From positions 1-9,006 of the forward strand of contig JACOVN010000167.1 in assembly GCA_016177315.1 (NCBI GenBank): 9,006 bases of DNA, given 5' to 3'. The position numbers and the translations under genes are program-made. Below are positions 1 to 6,951 of the stretch, in pieces; the first letter of the stretch is position 1; the number at the start of each line of letters is the position of its first letter. The notes below the pieces were generated by a model. The model had not been told where the DNA came from and searched no databases. It saw only the letters and a program-made list of their open reading frames with translations. The DNA comes from Candidatus Woesearchaeota archaeon (GTDB lineage: Archaea; Nanobdellota; Nanobdellia; Woesearchaeales; UBA12501).

Positions 1-2
1 GT

Positions 3-16
3 GGTATATATAGTTT
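3..16 (-). promoter_or_regulatory. Probable archaeal TATA box for a gene beyond the left edge
   Basis: On the minus strand, just after the stop of the 481-residue gene, the sequence reads AAAAACTATATATACC: an A-rich BRE-like stretch followed by TATATATA. In the two other gaps of this window a TATA box sits about 26 nt before the next ATG. By analogy this one would drive a gene starting about 20 nt outside the window. AT-rich words arise by chance, so support is positional only. Confidence 0.4.
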
Positions 17-25
17 TTGCTTACG

Positions 26-1471
26 TTATTTCGGAATCTCTACAGCGATTCTATAGGTTACGGGCTTCTCGACCACTCCTTGCAAAGGATCTGCTGAGAG
101 CAGGTTCTGCTTCGTGACAGCACAGAATTTTGCTATTCTGCTCTCTGGCAAGGTGCAGAGAGGAGCTTCTTGATAGTGGGTTAGATCACCGGTAGGAACA
201 AAACAGAGGAAAGGTCGATGCCGGTAGATGGGAAATTCCCTCTGTTCCAATGGAATGCCTGTCTCCTGCTCGTTGGGAGCAAAGACCAAGGTGGAAGAGG
301 AGAAGGATCCTTCTGCCGCGTATATGCGTAAGAAAAATACTGCTCGTTCTGTATCATCGTTAAATGAACGCACATCCCGGTAGGAATTGGTCAAGTAGCA
401 CAACGCTGTCCTGGGCATCGCCTCCTGGAGCAAAATGCTGTTCGTGCTTCTTTCCTTCAGTGCGATTTCCTGCTTGTGAAAGTCAAGCGAGATCTCGTAC
501 GCTTCCCCTAGTCCGTTCCGTATTTGCTCCAGCGCATCAAAGTCAAAAAGATTGCACCGGCAGTCATTCTCCACAGCCCCTTGACAACTAGTAAATTTTT
601 CCACAAAACTGTAAAAAGCTTTTTCCGCGGAATGAGGAAAGCAGTCCTGTGAGAAGAGGAAAGCACCATCCTGGAGAGCATGCAGTGCTTGGTTGATGCA
701 CATCTGGAAATCATCCCCTCCTCTCTCACAATCCTGGATCTTCGTAACAAAACCATCATCTCCAAGAATTTTTTTCTGCAATATTCCATAGTCTGCAAAG
801 GAATAACCCAAATGAGCGGTGAAGGAGGGCTGGAAGAACAATTCTCCACAGAGCTCTCCACTTTCTCCTTGGTTACAGGAAATCTGCAAGGAAAGGTGCT
901 CTGGTGCAATTCCAGCTATGGCGGTCTTTTCATCCTCTCTATTTTCTTGCCAAGTAATTTCATAGGGAATTTTCTTCCCTTCCACTATTGCAAGAGAGGA
1001 AAGGTACTGCTGCATTTCCTGGTTGACTTTTTCGGAAAGCAACGCATGCAGCTTTGGCAAGGAAAATTGGCAATTTTTATCGAAAATGGTCGGGTATACT
1101 ACCCCGGACTTTAGTCCGACCATTTTCGATCCCAAAAACTCGCCTGTCAAAGGCGAGTTTTTGTTATCATCCCATTTCCCAAATCCCTGGTACTGGCATT
1201 CCTTTCCAATTCCTCCCTGCATGGCCAATGCATGGATACTCTGCTGCACTGCAAGGCTTCCTGCGATATCCAGGAACAAGGAAAGATTGGAAAATTTTTG
1301 ATACCCCCACAGTAACGCGAATTGCCGCTCTCCCAGAACTCTTTCCTCTTGGAAATCCTGGAACTTCGTGGCCAAGTGCACGAAGGCATAGCTCAGAAGG
1401 ACAACAAACAACAGGACGACAAAGATAGCGTAAAATCCCTTCTTTCCTTTCCAGAGTTTCGCTTGCAGCAT
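26..1471 (-). CDS. Large Cys-rich pilin-like membrane-anchored protein with an in-frame palindromic insert
   Basis: No known enzyme family is recognised. The 481-residue product starts MLQAKLWKGKKG, a basic leader, then one hydrophobic helix (about residues 13-35), then an extracellular-type region with 14 cysteines. Leader plus helix fit a class III signal peptide cut after Gly12, so it is probably a large minor pilin-like or surface subunit. The ATG at 1471 is chosen over in-frame starts at 1528 and 1492 because a strong Shine-Dalgarno (AGGAGGT) lies 7 nt upstream and the preceding gene stops 1 nt before it (TAGCATG). It is the last gene of the third sub-operon and would be co-transcribed with the three before it. 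Oddity: residues about 104-131 are encoded by two perfect palindromes (1134-1162 and 1079-1130), suggesting an inserted element translated in frame. Whether this copy is functional cannot be judged, but the frame is open from end to end. Confidence 0.85.
   Translation of the reverse strand: MLQAKLWKGKKGFYAIFVVLLFVVLLSYAFVHLATKFQDFQEERVLGERQFALLWGYQKFSNLSLFLDIAGSLAVQQSIHALAMQGGIGKECQYQGFGKWDDNKNSPLTGEFLGSKMVGLKSGVVYPTIFDKNCQFSLPKLHALLSEKVNQEMQQYLSSLAIVEGKKIPYEITWQENREDEKTAIAGIAPEHLSLQISCNQGESGELCGELFFQPSFTAHLGYSFADYGILQKKILGDDGFVTKIQDCERGGDDFQMCINQALHALQDGAFLFSQDCFPHSAEKAFYSFVEKFTSCQGAVENDCRCNLFDFDALEQIRNGLGEAYEISLDFHKQEIALKERSTNSILLQEAMPRTALCYLTNSYRDVRSFNDDTERAVFFLRIYAAEGSFSSSTLVFAPNEQETGIPLEQREFPIYRHRPFLCFVPTGDLTHYQEAPLCTLPESRIAKFCAVTKQNLLSADPLQGVVEKPVTYRIAVEIPK
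1079..1130. repeat. Perfect 15-bp inverted repeat with a cloverleaf-like interior
   Basis: ATCGAAAATGGTCGG (1079-1093) is exactly reverse-complemented at 1116-1130. The interior is also self-complementary: GGGTA-TAC-TACCC (1092-1104) and CGGACT-TT-AGTCCG (1105-1118). An alternative fold is therefore a three-way junction with a 12-bp outer stem (1079-1090 with 1119-1130) and two small hairpins, leaving almost no unpaired base. It encodes residues 115-131 of the 481-residue protein. This density of perfect complementarity is not expected in ordinary coding sequence and suggests a palindromic mobile element or a recombination or regulatory structure. Confidence 0.85.
1134..1162. repeat. 12-bp perfect hairpin with A/T tracts, terminator-like
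   Basis: AAAAACTCGCCT (1134-1145) pairs perfectly with AGGCGAGTTTTT (1151-1162) around a 5-nt loop. The stem has a GC core and ends in a T5 run in both orientations, the form of a bidirectional intrinsic terminator, yet it lies inside an open coding sequence. It is 3 nt from the larger palindrome at 1079-1130 and probably belongs to the same inserted unit. It encodes about residues 104-113 of the 481-residue protein. Confidence 0.85.
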
Positions 1472-1472
1472 G

Positions 1473-2048
1473 CTAAATACCTCCTCCCTCATCCCAAGGT
1501 TGCGATCCAAATTTGTGCCCTTCAGCAAAGCAAAGCTCCACGATCAATACCCCTCCTTTCCCAGGATTTGGGAGATAAAGGTCTGTAGAGCAGAAGGACG
1601 GCATGCCTCCTGGAGTATCCGGAACCCAGTCTACCCTGTCCTGCTGAAAGAGAAGCTTGTCGTTGCTCTTTTCTCCTGCATAGACAGCAATATACCAATA
1701 CTTGCTGGGATATTTTGAGAACACTTCCTTTACTTCTTGCTCGAGGGTAGTTCTGTAAGGGTTCTCCTTTCCACGGTAATTCGCTGCTAATACCATCAAC
1801 TCCCCGACTGTTCTCCCGCTGCTGGTTTCCATTCTCGGGAGATTGGTTACAAAAAGCATATTTTCCTTTTGTATCATCTCCGCCTGGCCAATCCTTGCTT
1901 TTGCTGCTGTTGCGAGCTGATAGAAGAGGAAGGTGAAGACAATAAAAACAATGGCAGCACCAAGGATGGTGTAGGTATTCAACGCTACTCTCATTCCTGT
2001 TAATGCGCCAACACCTTTCCTATTGTTTAGGGTTATTTTCATGCTCAT
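1473..2048 (-). CDS. Pilin-like membrane-anchored protein, function unknown
   Basis: The 191-residue product begins with a short basic leader (NNRKG) followed by a hydrophobic helix at about residues 28-47, and then a soluble domain with only two cysteines (153 and 173). RKG before the uncharged segment is compatible with a class III signal peptide, although about 16 mostly polar residues separate it from the helix, so cleavage there is uncertain. I recognise no family. The ATG at 2048 overlaps the stop of the 409-residue gene in an ATGA arrangement, implying translational coupling. A second ATG at 2042 has GGGGATGA just upstream and could be the true start. An upstream extension to 2171 would overlap the previous gene by over 120 nt and yields a Cys/His-rich stretch typical of out-of-frame translation, so it was not used. 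It is the third gene of the third sub-operon, 1 nt before the 481-residue gene. Confidence 0.75.
   Translation of the reverse strand: MSMKITLNNRKGVGALTGMRVALNTYTILGAAIVFIVFTFLFYQLATAAKARIGQAEMIQKENMLFVTNLPRMETSSGRTVGELMVLAANYRGKENPYRTTLEQEVKEVFSKYPSKYWYIAVYAGEKSNDKLLFQQDRVDWVPDTPGGMPSFCSTDLYLPNPGKGGVLIVELCFAEGHKFGSQPWDEGGGI
1479..1485 (-). promoter_or_regulatory. Strong Shine-Dalgarno for the 481-residue gene
   Basis: AGGAGGT on the minus strand lies 7 nt before the ATG at 1471. It is the best anti-Shine-Dalgarno match among the starts of this window and decides the start over the in-frame codons at 1492 and 1528. It lies inside the end of the preceding gene. Confidence 0.8.
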
Positions 2049-3274
2049 CCCCTGGGTGTGATGATGGTTGCATGCAATGTTGCTCGTGTAAAGCCTCCCT
2101 GGGAAGCAACAACCACAGGAATCTCTTTCTCGAACAATACTCCAGCACCTGCAGCAACCATCTTCTTCCATTCCTTAAATGCCAGCTCATGGACATACTG
2201 TTTCTGGGAATTCAATCGCAATTCTGCAGCAAGGATGTCATTTTGGGAAGCAACGAAGCTGTGTTCGAGATAGCCTTGCTGGAATTTTTCCATATCAATA
2301 ATGCCAGGATAAGGCTTGTTCGTTAACGGGTCGAGGTAGATAATGCCGTGGGGATCCTGCAGGACTCTCTGGAGGAAGAGCTCTGCTCGCAATTCCTGAG
2401 TTTCCATGCCGATGGCAAAGAATTTTGGGATGATGAAGGAGAGGTAGAGCGCTCCGGCAAAGAGGAGAGCCATCCAGATAATAGTATCCACAATATGGAA
2501 GCTCAACCCTTTCTTTCCCTTGAAACCTTTCTTCCGCAGGAAGAGAATGAAACTGAGAAGGATGCAGAGCAGCCCTGCGCTCAGCAAGAGATACAACTGG
2601 AAGGACGCCTTTTCCTGGAGAACAGCATCCTCTGCCTGAATTTTACAATCCATGTCAAAGAAAGGACAACTTGGATCACAGAAACCATCTGTCAGGATTC
2701 CGCAGAGGAACGTTGGCTGCATTTCTCCACAGTCCTTTCTGCAGGTAATACTATTCTCGTAGCTCTGGCAAATACCATCCCCACAGAGACAATCCAGGTC
2801 CTGCTCAGCACATTGCAAATCACAGAAACCATCTTTCAGCAATGCGCAGGCCGGCTTCCCTACCTTTTTTTCTTTCTCCCAGTACTGTAGCGCATCCAAA
2901 ATTTCTTCCACAAATCCATCAAAGTTCTGCTGATACTTTCCTTGATACTTGTCCAGCAATCCTGCGGCAAGGATTTCCGGAATTCCTTCATGGACTGGCA
3001 TCACCAGCATGGCAGCATCTTTATTCTTTGCATAGAACAGGAGAAATTCCAGATCATAGAAATCATAATTCTCCGAAGCCTGCTGCGTGAGGTTGTAGGT
3101 AGAGGGAATGGTAATGATGGAAAAGGTAATTTCAGAAACCCCATTGAATTGCTCGATTTTTTCCTCCATTGCTGCGGAGAGCATATCTGCATCATCCAGG
3201 ATTATGGCGGCGCTGGCTGGCAAAAACAGAATGCCGAGGAGTATCCACAGTATGTACGGTGTGTTAGGTTTCAT
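2045..3274 (-). CDS. Multidomain surface protein: secretion signal, TPM-like domain, Cys-rich repeats, two membrane helices, pilin-like C-terminal part
   Basis: The 409-residue product begins with a Sec-type signal peptide (hydrophobic residues 8-20, likely cut after SASAA-type small residues near 22-23). Residues about 26-135 look like a TPM (DUF477-like) domain: DADMLSAAMEEKIEQF, an ITFSIITIPS strand, then a helical end. Residues 143-210 hold 12 cysteines. These include two DGFCD-x-x-C-type units ending in DxDC, like Lin-12/Notch-type repeats, flanking CGDGICQSYEN..TCRKDCG. A membrane helix follows at about 226-246, a basic RKKGFKGKKG stretch, a second helix at about 259-285, and a C-terminal soluble domain of about 120 residues. 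The KKG plus helix plus soluble tail resembles the pilin-like proteins encoded beside it, so this may be a fusion of a secreted sensor or adhesin with a pilin-like module. The start overlaps the previous stop as ATGA with no Shine-Dalgarno, implying coupled translation. Domain assignments are by eye; the overall architecture is clearer than the TPM call. Confidence 0.8.
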   Translation of the reverse strand: MKPNTPYILWILLGILFLPASAAIILDDADMLSAAMEEKIEQFNGVSEITFSIITIPSTYNLTQQASENYDFYDLEFLLFYAKNKDAAMLVMPVHEGIPEILAAGLLDKYQGKYQQNFDGFVEEILDALQYWEKEKKVGKPACALLKDGFCDLQCAEQDLDCLCGDGICQSYENSITCRKDCGEMQPTFLCGILTDGFCDPSCPFFDMDCKIQAEDAVLQEKASFQLYLLLSAGLLCILLSFILFLRKKGFKGKKGLSFHIVDTIIWMALLFAGALYLSFIIPKFFAIGMETQELRAELFLQRVLQDPHGIIYLDPLTNKPYPGIIDMEKFQQGYLEHSFVASQNDILAAELRLNSQKQYVHELAFKEWKKMVAAGAGVLFEKEIPVVVASQGGFTRATLHATIITPRG

Positions 3275-4302
3275 GGTTCTGTTGGCAAGACCATACGCTT
3301 GTTTCCTGCTAAGACAACATGCAATGTTCTTTCCTCAGTCTCTAGAGGGGAAAAGGAGGGAGCAAAATATGCATCCAATGCACTATCAAGAGCTTTGGCA
3401 AGCTCTCGGGAAGGAAAATTCCTTGGAATCTGGAGATGCATGCTTGGGACGTCTGCTCGCAGGAGCAGCCGTGCATCTCCCTCTGGAAGGAAATCCCTGT
3501 TGATGGGAATGATAGCATACGGAATATCCTGGCTTTCTAGCAATTCATTGATGAATACTGAGGCTAATTTCCTGCTCTCCAAGCTTTCTTGGGGAATGGT
3601 GGCTTTCAACACAGGATCACTGCTCAAGGCTAAACCAACAAAAACTTCTGCATGTAAGCTTTGCTTATATCGTTCCTCAAAAGGGATGTGCTCCAGAATG
3701 GTTCCAGAAACTCCTATGGCAAAGGGAGCAGCATCGGCAGAAGCGATGTTGAGGACAAGGCGCTTTTCATTCCGATTGCCTTCGGTCTTCACATTGAAGA
3801 AAGAAACAGCCTTTGGCGAAAAGGAAAGTTGTGAAAGTTGTTCAGCACTGCCGGCATGCAGCCGGTTATTGGTTTTTGCAAAGGTGATTTGCTTGGAAAG
3901 TTCCATGAAAGAAATTTTCTCTGTTAAAAATTTGTTTGGATGGTATAGGTGCTTCGTCACAATTCTCCGTTGCTTTTTTCCAGGGTATAGGGCTACATAC
4001 TGCTCTTCTCCCCTTTCTACGCCAACCGCTATCTCGAGATCCTTGATCAGAGAGAATCCCTGTTTATAGAATGCAAGCGTATTCACTGGCGCAGCAAGGA
4101 GGGTATCAACATATAAGGCAAGGTCTGCAGCGAGGTAGGTCTCCTCGAAAATAGGATTCTCTGCAAGTGTTTTCAACTTGTAGAACAGGGTTAAGAAAAC
4201 AAGGGCAATAATCAGCAGGTAGCCAAGAGCCAGGAGCGTGTCCTGCAGCGGTGCAACTCCTCGCTTCCCTCTTTTTCGCAATAACAAAATTTTCAATAAC
4301 AT
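3271..4302 (-). CDS. Pilin-like membrane-anchored protein with a weakly amidase-like C-terminal region
   Basis: The 343-residue product begins MLLKILLLRKRGKRG and continues into a hydrophobic helix (about residues 20-42). KRG before VAPLQ fits archaeal prepilin-peptidase cleavage after Gly15. The mature part has no cysteine. Residues 55-80 (YLAADLALYVDTLLAAPVN) form a helix next to the membrane. The C-terminal third (about 217-313) alternates predicted strands and helices with ESRKLASVFINELLES, PINRDFLPEGDAR and SRELAKALDSALDAYF. The order loosely recalls Amidase_3 enzymes, but no GHGG zinc motif is present, so an active amidase is unlikely. The ATG at 4302 has no Shine-Dalgarno but a TATA box centred about 25 nt upstream, which suggests a leaderless transcript and makes this the head of the third sub-operon. 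Its stop overlaps the next start (ATGA). Function is unknown; a minor-pilin-like or surface role is inferred from the N-terminus and the neighbours. Confidence 0.8.
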   Translation of the reverse strand: MLLKILLLRKRGKRGVAPLQDTLLALGYLLIIALVFLTLFYKLKTLAENPIFEETYLAADLALYVDTLLAAPVNTLAFYKQGFSLIKDLEIAVGVERGEEQYVALYPGKKQRRIVTKHLYHPNKFLTEKISFMELSKQITFAKTNNRLHAGSAEQLSQLSFSPKAVSFFNVKTEGNRNEKRLVLNIASADAAPFAIGVSGTILEHIPFEERYKQSLHAEVFVGLALSSDPVLKATIPQESLESRKLASVFINELLESQDIPYAIIPINRDFLPEGDARLLLRADVPSMHLQIPRNFPSRELAKALDSALDAYFAPSFSPLETEERTLHVVLAGNKRMVLPTEP

Positions 4303-4324
4303 GTAGCAAGGCTGGAAAAGTGGG

Positions 4325-4338
4325 TTTAAATAGTTTAT
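4325..4338 (-). promoter_or_regulatory. TATA box of the third sub-operon (leaderless start)
   Basis: In the 48-nt gap before the 343-residue gene the minus strand reads ATAAACTATTTAAA. TTTAAA is centred about 25 nt before the ATG at 4302, the usual archaeal TATA-to-transcription-start distance, so the transcript would begin at or very near the start codon. The absence of a Shine-Dalgarno before this ATG agrees. Confidence 0.6.
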
Positions 4339-4350
4339 GGGCTATGGAAG

Positions 4351-4794
4351 TTATGGAGCAGTGCTCTCTGCAATGAGAATTTTGTTCCCCACTCGCCCGA
4401 TAGCAATGTTCTTTACTCCCCTGCCTTTTCTCCCCTCTATGGTTACCTGGCTGAAGGTAAGGCCTGGAAATGTTTTCATGCCATCCTTGATAATGTTCTC
4501 ACACCCTATGTCTTCACAGATACAGAGCTTCTCTCCAGGACAGTTGGAAATGCCTGCTCGCAGATAAAGGCCAGGCTTGAGGTAGTACGGCATCGCCTGT
4601 TTTTCTTCATCCCGGAGCAGCTTGATTTCCTTCTCCAGCAAGGCAAAGGAATTGTACGTTCCCTCATCAGGCTTATTGGTAAAGAAATGCAAAAGCTTGA
4701 CAAACAATCCTACAGTGCTGAAAATCACAACCGCTGCCAACACTAAGCCAATGGAGAAGAGCAGTACGGCACTGATATCTGCTTTGGCATTCAT
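4351..4794 (-). CDS. Small pilin-like protein with a C-x-C cluster
   Basis: The 147-residue product begins MNAKADISAVLLF and has one hydrophobic helix (about residues 7-35). Lys-Ala followed by DIS fits a class III signal peptide with Ala in place of Gly at -1. A charged helix follows (about 48-66, FALLEKEIKLLRDEEKQ), then MPYYLKPGLYLRAG and a four-cysteine cluster (C85, C91, C93, C98: C-x5-C-x-C-x4-C), then a strand-rich end. The cluster could be disulfide-bonded or bind metal; outside the membrane I favour disulfides. The ATG at 4794 lies 5 nt after the previous stop with an AGGG upstream; an alternative TTG at 4818 would overlap the previous gene by 19 nt. It is the last gene of the second sub-operon. 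No characterised family is recognised; a minor-pilin-like subunit is inferred. Confidence 0.78.
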   Translation of the reverse strand: MNAKADISAVLLFSIGLVLAAVVIFSTVGLFVKLLHFFTNKPDEGTYNSFALLEKEIKLLRDEEKQAMPYYLKPGLYLRAGISNCPGEKLCICEDIGCENIIKDGMKTFPGLTFSQVTIEGRKGRGVKNIAIGRVGNKILIAESTAP

Positions 4795-4799
4795 GTTCC

Positions 4800-5171
4800 C
4801 TAACCGATTTTTACGCAACAGAACTTATTCTCCTTCTCTGAGAAGTATCGCTTCTCTCCGGCATTCTTGCACTCATCCTTCGTAACCGTTGCTTTCGGAA
4901 AGCCTGGCACGAGGCTGCCTCCCACTTGACTGGCAATCTCGACGCACGAGGCATCGTAGCTGCATCGCGCTCCAGCAGTAATGGTAGAAATGCACCACCC
5001 TGTTTTGGTTGCAGCCTCTGTTGCACTTTCCCCAACTTCCTCATATTTTTCCCCTAATCGCCGGAACTGCCCAGTGAAAATCATGATGAGAACAACCAGA
5101 ATAACTAATGCTAGTGCTGCATAGACAATCTGAGTAAAGGTAATATCTCCCTTTTTTTGCATAGTAAGCAT
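4800..5171 (-). CDS. Small Cys-rich pilin-like protein
   Basis: The 123-residue product begins MLTMQKKGDITF and then has a hydrophobic helix (about residues 14-33). KKG before DIT is a good class III signal peptide with predicted cleavage after Gly8. The mature domain of about 80 residues carries six cysteines (60, 70, 76, 101, 118, 119), a number suited to three disulfides, and ends in CCVKIG. The ATG at 5171 is preferred to 5162 because GAGGGATT lies at normal Shine-Dalgarno spacing before it. It lies 12 nt after the transglycosylase gene in the same predicted transcript. A small secreted or filament subunit is inferred; no known family is recognised. Confidence 0.8.
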   Translation of the reverse strand: MLTMQKKGDITFTQIVYAALALVILVVLIMIFTGQFRRLGEKYEEVGESATEAATKTGWCISTITAGARCSYDASCVEIASQVGGSLVPGFPKATVTKDECKNAGEKRYFSEKENKFCCVKIG

Positions 5172-5183
5172 GCAATCCCTCTT

Positions 5184-6950
5184 TTACGCTGTTGCTATCC
5201 TCTGCTTCAATTCCTCATAGCTTTTTAATACTTTCGGAACATACTGCCTGGTTTCCTCATAGCCAGTATTCCGTATGGTATGTTCCTTATCCTCCCATAA
5301 GCACTCCCAAAACCTCATGCCCGGACAGTCCTCGCTTGCCTTCAAGGCCTCTTCTCCAGCATTATAGCCAGCAATGGTATGCTTTGCCTCCAGGCCATTC
5401 TCTTGGACATAGGCAAGGAGTGTCCTCAATCTTGAAATTCCGCATTGGATATTGGATTCCACCTTAGTATCAAAATTGGCTGGGCAGGGAAGTCCTCTAG
5501 CCTGTAAGTTCCTTGCTGTATCCCTTGTTACCTGCATTAACCCCAGGGATTGTCTTGGACTGATAGCCGTTTGGTTCCAACTGCTCTCATGCTGGATAAT
5601 AGCTTTTACTAAGAGGAAATCCACATTCTGCTTTTTTGCTTCTCCTAAAATAAGATTATCGTACTGCTCCTCTACTTTCCGCTGCTCTGTTTCAGCTGGA
5701 GTAATGAAGGTCTGAAGGTAGTTACCATCTGGAATGCTTGCATCAAAAGAGAATAGGGTCGGGAATGCAGAGGAGGGGAGAGATGGAAAGGTGCTGACGC
5801 ACACCTTCCCATTCTGAATAGTGAAATGGTAATTTCCTGCAGTGAAGGCATGTACTCGTTTGAACTGTTTTTCCCCTGTATCTTGGATAAGGCAAAGTTC
5901 TCCTTCTAAAAGTTCTGATTCTGCAATGAGTTTATTGAGGGGTTGGTAGAGCAATTGGAATTGTTGCTTATCCGGAATATTGACACTGGTACCACTATAG
6001 GCAGTGGTGTACCGCAGGAACAGCTTATTGGGAAAATCCAGCATTATTTCTCCACACGAACCTGTTTTTCCCGTGCTTGCCTCTTCCCTGCATTGCAGGT
6101 ACTTTTGCACAAAGGTTTGGAACAGTGCTGCATGCTCAGAGAAGAATAGTTCTTCCTGGGAACATTCTGATACAGGATTGGTAAGCTCGTCCTTGCCAAT
6201 ATTTTTATTTATCAATGGCAGCCAAAGGCACCTTGCATCATCTGATTTCCGCCAGAATACTGCGGGCTCTGCAGACCAATATCGGATAGGGTCTTGCAGC
6301 CTGCTGCCGATAAAAGGGATTTCCCAATACTCCTTTGCATTCGTTGTCCATACTAACTGAGCACCCTCCTTGAAAAAGACAACAACTCTCTGGGTGGGAG
6401 AGAGGAAGTCAAGCAGATGGCGTCGAGATGTTCGCAAATCAGGAGGTGCTGAAACAGCCTGTCCTTCTCGATGGAGACAGAGCTCACGAGGAATGCGTTC
6501 GAATTCCTTAACGAGCATGGTTCCACCAGCCACTTGCACCTCTCGCAGCTCTCCAGTGCGTGTTAAAATGGGGTATGACTCATACCTTAGGGCATCGATG
6601 GGCCTTTCCTTTGGTAATTCCTCCTCATAGATTGCCATCATGGTTTCTTGCTCATTTCCTTCAAAAAAGATCTTTTCTTTTTTCTCTAGATTCACAGGAA
6701 CGGTACATTTGCAGAAAGTTTTTGCTGTCTCTGTAAATCCGCAGTACTGGTATGCCTCAGCAAGGTCTCTGAGGAAATGCTCTCGAGAAAGTTCCTCTAT
6801 GCTTGGCAGCTTTTCCTCTGTTTGCTCTGCAAAACCCAAAAAACCCTCAGACAAATCAATAATTTTTGGAACAAAGAGGAGTGCAAGAAATCCGAGAAGT
6901 GCAAGAATAGCTGCAAGGAAGGATGGCCAAGCTATTGCTTTCTTATCCAT
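5184..6950 (-). CDS. Membrane-anchored lytic transglycosylase (SLT domain)
   Basis: The C-terminal part (about residues 433-588) is a clear SLT/lysozyme-like domain of the soluble lytic transglycosylase family, which cleaves the MurNAc-GlcNAc bond of peptidoglycan. The predicted catalytic acid is Glu455 in QHESSWNQ, followed by SPRQSLGLMQV (GLMQ at 470-473), CGISRL (503-508) and AGYNAG (527-532), and a terminal ETRQYVPKVLKSYEEL helix usual for the family. All the characteristic motifs are present, so it is probably active. The N-terminus (MDKKAIAWPS plus a helix to about 28) anchors it in the membrane, facing outward; Lys-Ala before it could even be a class III signal. The roughly 400 residues between are Cys-containing and match nothing I recognise. 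The ATG lies 1 nt after the 49-residue gene's stop, so they share a transcript. Archaea lack murein, so the substrate may be a foreign wall or another glycan. Confidence 0.9.
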   Translation of the reverse strand: MDKKAIAWPSFLAAILALLGFLALLFVPKIIDLSEGFLGFAEQTEEKLPSIEELSREHFLRDLAEAYQYCGFTETAKTFCKCTVPVNLEKKEKIFFEGNEQETMMAIYEEELPKERPIDALRYESYPILTRTGELREVQVAGGTMLVKEFERIPRELCLHREGQAVSAPPDLRTSRRHLLDFLSPTQRVVVFFKEGAQLVWTTNAKEYWEIPFIGSRLQDPIRYWSAEPAVFWRKSDDARCLWLPLINKNIGKDELTNPVSECSQEELFFSEHAALFQTFVQKYLQCREEASTGKTGSCGEIMLDFPNKLFLRYTTAYSGTSVNIPDKQQFQLLYQPLNKLIAESELLEGELCLIQDTGEKQFKRVHAFTAGNYHFTIQNGKVCVSTFPSLPSSAFPTLFSFDASIPDGNYLQTFITPAETEQRKVEEQYDNLILGEAKKQNVDFLLVKAIIQHESSWNQTAISPRQSLGLMQVTRDTARNLQARGLPCPANFDTKVESNIQCGISRLRTLLAYVQENGLEAKHTIAGYNAGEEALKASEDCPGMRFWECLWEDKEHTIRNTGYEETRQYVPKVLKSYEELKQRIATA

Positions 6951-6951
6951 C

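Noticed and set aside
1079..1162. The palindromic block as a CRISPR repeat or tRNA
   Set aside because: There is no repeat-spacer periodicity, and the cloverleaf-like fold lacks a T-loop, anticodon arm and acceptor features of tRNA.
1472..1528. Upstream starts for the 481-residue gene (1528 and 1492)
   Set aside because: They overlap the preceding gene, and the 1492 frame places the strong Shine-Dalgarno inside the coding region; the ATG at 1471 is correctly spaced.
2049..2171. N-terminal extension of the 191-residue protein
   Set aside because: It overlaps the 409-residue gene by more than 120 nt and encodes a Cys/His-rich stretch typical of shadow translation.
2942..4069. A 375-codon open frame on the plus strand
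   Set aside because: It is antisense to two well-supported minus-strand genes, its product is rich in Ser/Arg with no domain, it has no Shine-Dalgarno or promoter, and it crosses the promoter gap and gene junctions of the real operon.
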